From the NCBI GenBank assembly GCA_900552885.1, contig USBM01000074.1, positions 1 through 9,197 on the forward strand: a DNA stretch of 9,197 bases. The letters run 5' to 3'. Below, piece by piece: positions 1 to 5,523 of the stretch. Source of the DNA: an uncultured Clostridium sp. Lineage in GTDB: Bacteria > Bacillota > Clostridia > Lachnospirales > Lachnospiraceae. The first letter of the stretch is position 1, and the number at the start of each line of letters is the position of its first letter. The notes under the pieces were generated by a model. That model saw only the letters and a program-made list of their open reading frames with translations. It was not told where the DNA came from and searched no databases. The translations under genes and the position numbers were made by a program.

Positions 1-50
1 AACAAAATAGAAAACAATAAATTAAAAAATGAAGGTAGAGTATATTTTTT

Positions 51-69
51 AAAAAAAAAAAAAAAAAAA
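51..69. repeat. A19 homopolymer next to a T6 run
   Basis: Nineteen A residues follow six T residues (45-50) in a very AT-rich stretch. Such tracts bend DNA and, upstream of a promoter, can act as UP elements; slippage can also change their length. Bases 1-199 hold no gene that I can support. Besides this tract I see only an inverted repeat (96-123) and weak promoter-like hexamers (TTTATG 78-83 with TAATAC 101-106, spacer 17). The role of the tract is inferred. Confidence 0.6.
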
Positions 70-95
70 TATATGGGTTTATGATAAGATATAAA

Positions 96-123
96 CACTT
101 TAATACTTTTATGTGTTAAAGTG
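96..123. repeat. perfect 8-bp inverted repeat upstream of the aldolase gene
   Basis: CACTTTAA (96-103) and TTAAAGTG (116-123) are exact reverse complements separated by 12 bases. No T run follows on the + strand, so a terminator for an upstream + strand gene is unlikely. It overlaps the weak promoter-like hexamers of this region and could be an operator for the aldolase gene, or the tail of a transcript entering from outside the window. No known regulator motif was recognised. Confidence 0.4.
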
Positions 124-220
124 GCATGTGGGTAATGGATAATAAGACAGAAACAACCGGGAAATAGTTGATTTGTTAAACGGATGAACTCGGGCCGGAG
201 TGGATCAAAGGAGAGAAGAG

Positions 221-1195
221 ATGAAAGAGTTATCGAATTTAATGGGATTTCGTCCATCTGTAAAAGTAGTGGATGCAACCTTACGGGATGGTGGATTGGT
301 GAATGATTTTCGCTTTTCTGATGAGTTTGTAAAAGCGTTATATAAGGCAAATCTTAAAGCAGGTGTGGATTATATGGAACTTGGTTATCGGGCAGATAAG
401 AGCATGTTTGATGTTGACAAGTTTGGAAAGTTAAAGTTTTGTGATGAGGATTATATCCGGAGCATTGTAGGAGAGAATGACACAGACTTAAAGCTTGCGA
501 TCATGGCCGATGTTGGAAGGTGCGATTACAGAAATGACATCATTAACAAAGAAGACAGTGTGATCGATCTGGTTCGGGTAGCAACATATCTGCATCAGAT
601 GCCGACGGCATTAGATGTGATCAACGATGCCAAAAAGAAAGGATATGAAGTGACCTGTAATATTATGGCGATCTCGAATGCACAGGAAACGGATCTGAAA
701 GTGGCATTGGATGAGCTTGGCAGATCTCCTGTTGATGTAGTGTATATCGTGGACAGTTTCGGTTCACTGTATCCGGAACAGGTGGCACGGATAGCTGATA
801 TATATTCTGAATTTGCCATGAAATATAACAAGAAGGTTGGTATTCATGCACATGACAATCAGAGACTTGCATTTGCCAATACGGTAGAAGCTGTGGGTGA
901 TGGCGTCGACTGGTTAGATGGCACTTATATGGCGATGGGCCGGGGAGCCGGTAACTGTGCGATGGAATTGCTGTTAGGATTTCTTCGTAATCCGAAGTAT
1001 AATCTGTACCCGGTATTGCAATTTATTGAGGATTATATGGTTCCTTTGAAGGAAAACGGCTGTGTATGGGGATATGACCTGCAATATCTGCTGACAGGAA
1101 TCCTCAATCAGCATCCGCGAACAGCAATCGCTTATACGAAGGAGCAGAGAAAAGATATTACAGAATTCTATAAGGAAGTAGTAGCACAGGATTAG
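221..1195 (+). CDS. DRE-TIM aldolase of the HMG-CoA lyase / 4-hydroxy-2-oxovalerate aldolase type
   Basis: A 324-residue TIM-barrel enzyme of the HMGL-like superfamily, which makes or breaks C-C bonds next to a keto or thioester group with a divalent metal. Visible signatures: DATLRDGG (18-25) with the catalytic Arg22-Asp23 pair, HAHDN (209-213) supplying two metal-binding His, VDSFGSL (178-184), and GMGRGAGN-like (239-245). The C-terminal WGYDLQYLLTGILNQHPR region is typical of the 'aldolase catalytic domain' proteins often found in surface-polysaccharide clusters. The ATG at 221 was chosen because AAAGGAG (207-213) lies 7 bases upstream; an in-frame GTG at 200 lacks such a site. The gene is followed by its own terminator, so it is transcribed apart from the biotin-linked genes behind it. 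Substrate unknown; family assignment is secure. Confidence 0.88.
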   Translation: MKELSNLMGFRPSVKVVDATLRDGGLVNDFRFSDEFVKALYKANLKAGVDYMELGYRADKSMFDVDKFGKLKFCDEDYIRSIVGENDTDLKLAIMADVGRCDYRNDIINKEDSVIDLVRVATYLHQMPTALDVINDAKKKGYEVTCNIMAISNAQETDLKVALDELGRSPVDVVYIVDSFGSLYPEQVARIADIYSEFAMKYNKKVGIHAHDNQRLAFANTVEAVGDGVDWLDGTYMAMGRGAGNCAMELLLGFLRNPKYNLYPVLQFIEDYMVPLKENGCVWGYDLQYLLTGILNQHPRTAIAYTKEQRKDITEFYKEVVAQD

Positions 1196-1200
1196 ATATA

Positions 1201-1246
1201 GGAGTTAATGATTCGTTATTAAATGCGGATTGTTAACTCTTTTTTT
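1201..1246 (+). terminator. intrinsic terminator after the aldolase gene
   Basis: The arms 1201-1216 and 1225-1240 form a 16-bp stem (seven outer Watson-Crick pairs GAGTTAA/TTAACTC, several G-U pairs further in) with an 8-base loop, followed directly by a T run to 1246. It sits 6 bases after the aldolase stop. The 3' arm also contains TTGTTAACT, the left half of a BirA-like operator, so terminator and operator share DNA. Confidence 0.8.
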
Positions 1247-1263
1247 AATAAACGGGTTGACAA
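1230..1263. promoter_or_regulatory. BirA (biotin repressor) operator-like site 1
   Basis: TTGTTAACT (1230-1238), 16 bases, then GGTTGACAA (1255-1263). The half-sites are inverted, with 7 of 9 positions complementary. Half-site sequence and spacing fit the known bacterial biotin operator (TTGTAAACC, spacer of about 14-16, GGTTTACAA). The right half contains the -35 hexamer TTGACA of promoter P1, so bound BirA should block it. Weaker than site 2, but supported by its place in front of bioY. Confidence 0.65.
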
Positions 1264-1285
1264 TTAAAGGAAAGTCGGGTATTCT
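1257..1285 (+). promoter_or_regulatory. promoter P1 of the hydratase-bioY operon
   Basis: Consensus -35 TTGACA (1257-1262), a 17-base spacer and -10 TATTCT (1280-1285, 4 of 6). Transcription would begin near 1292. The -35 lies inside BirA-like site 1 and the start region is just upstream of site 2, so both sites could repress it. Confidence 0.6.
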
Positions 1286-1296
1286 TATCCGGATGA

Positions 1297-1329
1297 ATGT
1301 TAACCGATATAATAATGAAAGGTTGACAT
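1297..1329. promoter_or_regulatory. BirA (biotin repressor) operator-like site 2
   Basis: ATGTTAACC (1297-1305), 15 bases, GGTTGACAT (1321-1329). The halves are complementary at 8 of 9 positions, and both the sequence and the spacing match the biotin operator recognised by DNA-binding BirA proteins. Its spacer contains TATAAT (1308-1313), so operator and promoter -10 coincide, the usual arrangement for biotin operators. Together with bioY 640 bases downstream, this makes biotin-responsive repression of the operon the most economical reading. Confidence 0.78.
1308..1313 (+). promoter_or_regulatory. candidate second promoter -10 (P2) inside BirA-like site 2
   Basis: A perfect TATAAT lies in the spacer of BirA-like site 2. 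The -35 at the right distance (TTATCC, 1285-1290, spacer 17) is poor, so P2 may be weak. If used, transcription starts near 1320. That would exclude the upstream ATG at 1293 as start of the next gene and leave the ribosome binding site at 1336-1343. Confidence 0.4.
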
Positions 1330-1335
1330 TTGGAC

Positions 1336-1343
1336 AGGAGGTG
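1336..1343 (+). promoter_or_regulatory. strong ribosome binding site that decides the hydratase start
   Basis: AGGAGGTG matches the 16S rRNA anti-Shine-Dalgarno over eight bases. At normal spacing (6 bases after its end) the only plausible in-frame start is CTG at 1350. No ATG, GTG or TTG in any frame at usable spacing opens a long reading frame. Confidence 0.65.
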
Positions 1344-1349
1344 TGGAAG

Positions 1350-1961
1350 CTGAACGGTTTCTTGCAACTGGTAAAGGCATTAGCAGTATACAATGACGGT
1401 GCGTTTGATGGTTATGTGATCGCCAGGGTATTATGGAACATAGGCGGAGAATGTGTCTGTGTGGATACAACACTGGTCAGACAAAGACCTGGTTATGCGG
1501 TGATCCGGGTGACAGGAAGAGATCAGGATAAGAATGAGACGGGATTTCTGCAGATTACGTTATGGAAACCAAAAGCACAGGGAGAGTCTTTAGCAGAACA
1601 TTCGGAACAGAAAGGAATGCAACGGAGTGTCATGCAGGAAAGGATGCAAAAGGATTGTTCAGATGCAGATGGTACAATAACAATTATGCAGGAGCAGATT
1701 GATCAGTATCTGGATCTGGTGCAGGATACGAACCCGATCCATCGTGGCAGCAATGCGATCGTTCCGGGATTATATATGCTGTATGAGTTACAGGATCGAA
1801 AGCTGTTGCAGGAATTCTTCGCAGGACATGCATGCTATGAGGCGGTATTTCATCAGCCATTACCGGTAGGAATAGCCTGTCAGGTTAATGTGACGAATGC
1901 TCAAGTATGGCTTGCTGCGGCAAACACCACCTATTTCACAATTCACAAACGTGTTGAGTAA
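1350..1961 (+). CDS. MaoC-like hotdog enoyl-CoA hydratase/dehydratase, probable CTG start
   Basis: About 203 residues. The C-terminal half carries the hydratase-2 motif D-x-N-P-I-H-x5-A (Asp126, Asn128, His131, Ala136) followed by PG (139-140), the active-site signature of MaoC-type (R)-specific enoyl-CoA hydratases. The N-terminal 75 residues look beta-rich and may form part of another hotdog fold. Between them is a hydrophilic Q/E/K/M-rich linker (about 77-110). The start was placed at CTG 1350 because of the adjacent AGGAGGTG. The first in-frame ATG (1293) has no ribosome binding site and lies in the operator region. The stop TAA is 10 bases before bioY, and the next ribosome binding site overlaps it, so the two genes are co-transcribed under the BirA-like sites. 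Likely role: dehydration or hydration of a 3-hydroxyacyl/enoyl-CoA; substrate unknown. Confidence 0.68.
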   Translation: MNGFLQLVKALAVYNDGAFDGYVIARVLWNIGGECVCVDTTLVRQRPGYAVIRVTGRDQDKNETGFLQITLWKPKAQGESLAEHSEQKGMQRSVMQERMQKDCSDADGTITIMQEQIDQYLDLVQDTNPIHRGSNAIVPGLYMLYELQDRKLLQEFFAGHACYEAVFHQPLPVGIACQVNVTNAQVWLAAANTTYFTIHKRVE

Positions 1962-1971
1962 GGAGAAAGAT

Positions 1972-2556
1972 ATGGATAAGAAGAGATTATCAACCCCACA
2001 GATTACAAAAATTGCATTGATGATAGCATTTGTAAGTGCAGCATCTTACCTGCGTATTCCGCTGCCATTTTCAGAAGCTGCGATCACCGGTCAGACATTG
2101 GCTGTCAATCTGGTTGCTTTGACTTTGTCGCCGTTAGAAGCATTTATTACAATGTTTTGCTATTGGCTGTTAGGTGTAGTTGGCGCACCGGTATATGGTG
2201 GCGCATCCGGTCCGGGGAAGATGTTTGGTCCGGCCGGTGGATACTTTATAGGTTTTATTGTGGCAGTTGTGTTGATCGCATGGTTACGCGGTAAAAAGTA
2301 CAATATTGTGCGTTATGCACTTGTGGCAATTCTGATCGGTATTACGATCATTGACGGAGCCGGATTCATATGGATGAAGTTTGCGGCAGGAATGACCTGG
2401 AAGGCTGCTTTCTTTGCAGGATTTGTACCATTTATTCCGTTGGATATCGTGAAATGTATTGCGGCTGTTCTAATTGCAAAGCCTGTTCAGGTAGCGTTCT
2501 ATGCGATGGAAGACAGTATGGGACGTGGCGGTAAGAAGAAAGTGAAGGAAGTATAA
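1972..2556 (+). CDS. bioY: BioY, biotin transporter S-component
   Basis: A 194-residue integral membrane protein with about six hydrophobic segments. BioY binds biotin in the membrane and imports it alone or with the ECF energising module (EcfA1, EcfA2, EcfT), which is not in this window. Family marks: a Gly/Pro-rich region GAPVYGGASGPGKMFGPAGG (71-90), then a membrane segment, and near the end PFIPLDIVK (153-161) with the conserved Asp158 and Lys161. The basic C-terminus (KKKVK) fits the cytoplasmic side. The ATG at 1972 follows AAGGAG (1960-1965, overlapping the previous stop) by 6 bases; an in-frame ATG at 1897 lies inside the hydratase gene and is rejected. Regulation by BirA is expected from the two upstream operator-like sites. 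Identification is firm. Confidence 0.93.
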   Translation: MDKKRLSTPQITKIALMIAFVSAASYLRIPLPFSEAAITGQTLAVNLVALTLSPLEAFITMFCYWLLGVVGAPVYGGASGPGKMFGPAGGYFIGFIVAVVLIAWLRGKKYNIVRYALVAILIGITIIDGAGFIWMKFAAGMTWKAAFFAGFVPFIPLDIVKCIAAVLIAKPVQVAFYAMEDSMGRGGKKKVKEV

Positions 2557-2568
2557 TAGGATGCGAGA

Positions 2569-2656
2569 GCCAGAAGCGGATAGTAATGTATGGTTACATA
2601 CAAATTGCTATCTGGCAGCATTGGATGGAGACAACTTACGGTAAGGGATAAGTTGT
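2569..2656 (+). other. structured spacer downstream of bioY with two hairpins
   Basis: The 230-base gap from 2557 to 2786 holds no gene but is rich in inverted repeats. GCCAG (2569-2573) pairs with CTGGC (2612-2616), enclosing GATAG/CTATC (2579-2583, 2608-2612; the two outer pairings share base 2612) and an apical ATGTA/TACAT hairpin with a 4-base loop (2586-2599). ACAACTTA (2631-2638) pairs perfectly with TAAGTTGT (2649-2656). Together with the terminator that follows, this resembles a structured 3' UTR or an attenuator before the thiolase-ligase gene. I did not recognise a known RNA family. Confidence 0.4.
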
Positions 2657-2676
2657 GATACGGTAGTGAAAGGTTG

Positions 2677-2729
2677 AGAAGAAGGAACTCCTGAGATGAT
2701 ATGATGATTAAGGGGTTGCTTCTTCTTTT
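2677..2729 (+). terminator. intrinsic terminator between bioY and the thiolase-ligase gene
   Basis: AGAAGAAG (2677-2684) pairs with CTTCTTCT (2719-2726). After one G-G mismatch the stem continues with 2686-2692 against 2711-2717 (one G-U pair), giving 8 + 7 bp around an 18-base loop. TTTT ends at 2729. It should end much of the hydratase-bioY transcript, so the downstream gene is expressed by read-through or from a promoter that I cannot place with confidence between 2716 and 2770. Confidence 0.7.
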
Positions 2730-2786
2730 ATGCTTGATTATACGATGGCAAATGAAGCATAAAATGTATACAGAAAGGTACAGAAT

Positions 2787-5363
2787 ATGAAACGCGTTGG
2801 TATTGTTGGAGGACTTAGAACTTACATAGGAGTAGAGGGTGGAATGTACCGTAATGTGAGCGCAGAGCAGTTGGGAGCACATGTGTTGCGGCAGCTTCCG
2901 GCACGCTGCGACATACCGGTGGAAGACATTGATATGGTCATTGCCGGCAATGGAGTAGGTGGCGGGGGCAATGGGGCAAGACTGGCATTGCTAGAGGCGG
3001 GATATCCACAGGAGATATCCGGCATTACGGTAGATGTACAGTGTGGCTCCGGGTTAGAGGCGATTGCTGTGGCGGCAGCGAAGATTGAGGCGGGACTGGC
3101 AGACGTGATTGTGGCAGGTGGTATGGAGAGTGCATCAACGAAACCGACCAGAGTTCATAATGAAAGACATCCTGATTACTGTGCAGGACATCCGGTATAT
3201 TCTGTTGCAAAGTTTGCACCCGGAATGCAGGACGAACTGGCAATGTTAAAAGGTGCAGAACGGGTGGGGAGAAAATTAACTGTAGATAATAATGATCTGG
3301 CACAGTATGTGATCACAAGTCATCAGCGGGCAGTAAAAGCGGCAGAACACCGATTGTTGGACGATATATTGGCAGATCCGTATTGCGGAGCAAATGAAGA
3401 AGAACTGCAAAAAGCAAGAAATTGTGATGAAGGGATCAGACCGAAAATGTCGGAATGTTTATTGCAAAGATTGCCGGCACTGGTTCCGGGTGGACAATAT
3501 GTGACAGCAGGAACAGTGAGTCTTACGAACGATGGGGCAGCATTTGTTGTATTGTGTTCAGCAGAATATGCAGGTATGCATGGGCTGTTGTGGGAGGCAA
3601 GGCTTGTGGATGTGGTGTCAGTTGGAGCAGATCCGGATTGCAGTCCGGAAAGTATGGTGCCGGCAATCCGTCAACTGTTAAAGAGGAATGCTCTGACAGC
3701 AGAACAGATTACGGCATGGGAATACAATGAGGCCTTTGCGGTAATTGATGAGATTATGGTGCGGACATTCGGTGAGCATACGGATCGGTATAATATATAT
3801 GGTGGTGCGTTGGCGTATGGACATCCGTATGGGGCATCCGGTGCGATCATTACACTGCATTTGTTACAGGCACTCCGGCAATTAGAGGCTCCGGAATCTG
3901 TAGGTGGAGTGGACAATGTTCAATCGGAAAGAACGATTGAAACGGAAATAAAACGTAAATATGGAATTGCGGCGGTGTCTGCGGCAGGAGGAATTGGAAC
4001 AGCCATGCTGTTGGAATGTAAGGAAAAGATGCATAAACGCAAGGAAGAGGAACAACAGGTGGCAGGATATAGGATAGATGAACAAACGGATAAAAATCTG
4101 CAGGATGAAGGAAGCACAGGTTATTGGAGTATGCTTTGCGAACAGCCGGAAAATCGCATTATGATTGTTGAGGACGATCATATGATCACATATGGACAAA
4201 TGGCGGAAAGAGCATCCCACATGCGGAAGCAGATACAGAATGAAAGAGGGGATAAAGGGAAATCTTTGGCGAAAGATTTTAAACGGCTTTATCTTGTGCG
4301 GGAACGTTCCATAACGGAAGCACTGGTTATATTCTTTGCTTGTCAGAATACCTGTTATGTACCGGTCGTTGTACCGGAAGATATGGCGAACGAAGATTAT
4401 CTGTTGCTGGAACAAACTCCTGTGCCGGAACAGGCGGTAATGGGTGTGCTGACTTCCGGAACCACCGGCAGGCAGAAGATTATGTTTCGTACTTTTGAAA
4501 GCTGGGCGGATTTCTTTCCGGTTCAGAATGAAATATTTTCAATTGGAAATGATACCGTGCTGTTTGCACAGGGTTCACTGGCTTTTACCGGTAATCTCAA
4601 TCTCTATATGGGTTTGTTTGCAACGGGGGGTGCTATAGTGGCAACGAAGCGGTTTCAACCGCAATATTGGCTGCGGTTAATATTGCAATGGAAAGTCAAT
4701 GCAATTTATCTGATACCGGCAAAGATGATGGCGTTGTGCCGTGTGGTCGAACGGCCGATACATAGCATCCTGCATTTTACAACAGGTTCACAGTCCTTTG
4801 GGCAGCAGGAACTTGCTAAGGCCAAGAGGGCATTTCCGGATGTGCATGTAGTCTTATATTATGGTGCAAGTGAGGTGAGCTATATCACATACCTTTCAGA
4901 GGAAGAGATAACGGAAGATCCTTCTTTGGTAGGACATCTGTTTCCGAATGTCAATGCAGTAATTCGGGATGGTTCCTTTTATGTGGAAAGTGCGTATGGT
5001 GTGATCGGGGTGAAGATGCCGCATAATACCGGAGATCTGGGCCGGCAGGATGAACAGGGGAACTTTTATTTTCTTGGCAGGGCAGATGATATACTAAATA
5101 TTAATGGAAGAAAGGTGTCTGCGTACCGGATTGAGCAGACGTTTGCAGAAGTATATCATGTTGCCGGAATTGCGAAGGTGGGAATGAAAGGAATGTATCA
5201 GCAATTGGAATTTGACTATGAGGGTGAGGAAGAATTACCGGGAATGACACAGATCCGGGGAAGGTTAAGGAATATATTGCAGCCATATGAGATACCTAAG
5301 ATATGCAGACGGATAAAAAGACTTCCAAGGACGGAAAGCGGGAAGATAAAACGTTGCAGATAA
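2787..5363 (+). CDS. fused thiolase / AMP-forming acyl-CoA ligase
   Basis: 858 residues with two enzymes in one chain. Residues 1-411 are a thiolase: nucleophile Cys86 in QCGSGLEAI, GGMES (111-115), NEAF (314-317) and GGALAYGHPYGASGA (339-353) with His346. The usual second catalytic Cys of the C-x-G-G-G-x-G motif is replaced by Ser398 (SAAGGIG). A charged linker (about 412-445) leads to an ANL-type ligase: P-loop TSGTTGRQK (556-564), YYGASE (691-696), TGD (748-750), GRADD (764-768) and the C-terminal catalytic Lys853 in SGKIKR. All ligase motifs are intact, so it should make an acyl-CoA from an acid, ATP and CoA; at about 430 residues the ligase is short. In Bacillus subtilis the separate proteins YhfS and YhfT are encoded with bioY (yhfU), so the fusion fits the biotin-linked neighbourhood. 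Start ATG follows AAAGG by 8 bases. Substrate unknown. Confidence 0.87.
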   Translation: MKRVGIVGGLRTYIGVEGGMYRNVSAEQLGAHVLRQLPARCDIPVEDIDMVIAGNGVGGGGNGARLALLEAGYPQEISGITVDVQCGSGLEAIAVAAAKIEAGLADVIVAGGMESASTKPTRVHNERHPDYCAGHPVYSVAKFAPGMQDELAMLKGAERVGRKLTVDNNDLAQYVITSHQRAVKAAEHRLLDDILADPYCGANEEELQKARNCDEGIRPKMSECLLQRLPALVPGGQYVTAGTVSLTNDGAAFVVLCSAEYAGMHGLLWEARLVDVVSVGADPDCSPESMVPAIRQLLKRNALTAEQITAWEYNEAFAVIDEIMVRTFGEHTDRYNIYGGALAYGHPYGASGAIITLHLLQALRQLEAPESVGGVDNVQSERTIETEIKRKYGIAAVSAAGGIGTAMLLECKEKMHKRKEEEQQVAGYRIDEQTDKNLQDEGSTGYWSMLCEQPENRIMIVEDDHMITYGQMAERASHMRKQIQNERGDKGKSLAKDFKRLYLVRERSITEALVIFFACQNTCYVPVVVPEDMANEDYLLLEQTPVPEQAVMGVLTSGTTGRQKIMFRTFESWADFFPVQNEIFSIGNDTVLFAQGSLAFTGNLNLYMGLFATGGAIVATKRFQPQYWLRLILQWKVNAIYLIPAKMMALCRVVERPIHSILHFTTGSQSFGQQELAKAKRAFPDVHVVLYYGASEVSYITYLSEEEITEDPSLVGHLFPNVNAVIRDGSFYVESAYGVIGVKMPHNTGDLGRQDEQGNFYFLGRADDILNINGRKVSAYRIEQTFAEVYHVAGIAKVGMKGMYQQLEFDYEGEEELPGMTQIRGRLRNILQPYEIPKICRRIKRLPRTESGKIKRCR

Positions 5364-5439
5364 AATGTTCTGTGTGAAAAAGCAGGTATACTTAACAGAA
5401 TAAACAAAAGTGGTATTAAAACATGAAAAATATCAGAAT

Positions 5440-5468
5440 TTAGCTTTTCATTTCGTGAAAATTATGAT
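5440..5468 (+). promoter_or_regulatory. candidate promoter of the alanine symporter gene
   Basis: TTAGCT (5440-5445), a 17-base spacer and TATGAT (5463-5468, 5 of 6). Transcription would start near 5475, about 50 bases before the ATG. The rest of the 160-base gap (5364-5523) shows no convincing terminator for the preceding gene. Confidence 0.4.
5445..5461. repeat. inverted repeat between -35 and -10 of the symporter promoter
   Basis: TTTTCA (5445-5450) and TGAAAA (5456-5461) are exact inverted copies with a 5-base centre. The dyad lies within the promoter spacer, where a repressor would block RNA polymerase. It is unlike the CodY box because the centre is too wide. A further TGAAAA at 5424-5429 gives an alternative pairing. 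The regulator is unknown. Confidence 0.35.
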
Positions 5469-5523
5469 AGGATGTTGAAGTTGAGTATTTATTGAGAAAC
5501 TGATAACACACAAGGAGGAGAAT

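Noticed and set aside
1230..1349. Longer hydratase frame opening at TTG 1230, or ATG start at 1293
   Set aside because: 1230 lies inside the terminator and BirA-like site 1; ATG 1293 has no ribosome binding site and falls in the promoter/operator region, whereas AGGAGGTG at 1336-1343 points to 1350.
1897..1971. Upstream in-frame ATG extending bioY by 25 codons
   Set aside because: It lies within the hydratase coding region; the extension is not hydrophobic BioY-like sequence, and ATG 1972 has a good AAGGAG site.
2716..2744. Promoter TTGCTT-N17-TATACG before the fusion gene
   Set aside because: Each hexamer matches consensus at only about half the positions and the -35 overlaps the terminator arm; kept only as a possibility in the terminator entry.
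2499..2882. 127-codon minus-strand frame across the bioY/fusion spacer
   Set aside because: Composition looks like antisense of coding and hairpin DNA, no domain is recognisable, and it overlaps two well-supported + strand genes and a terminator.
3882..4415. 177-codon minus-strand frame within the fusion gene
   Set aside because: Antisense shadow of the thiolase-ligase junction; low-complexity F/I/H-rich translation, no recognisable motif.
5368..5400. TTCTGT/ACAGAA hairpin as terminator after the fusion gene
   Set aside because: Only 6 bp with a 21-base loop and no T run after it.
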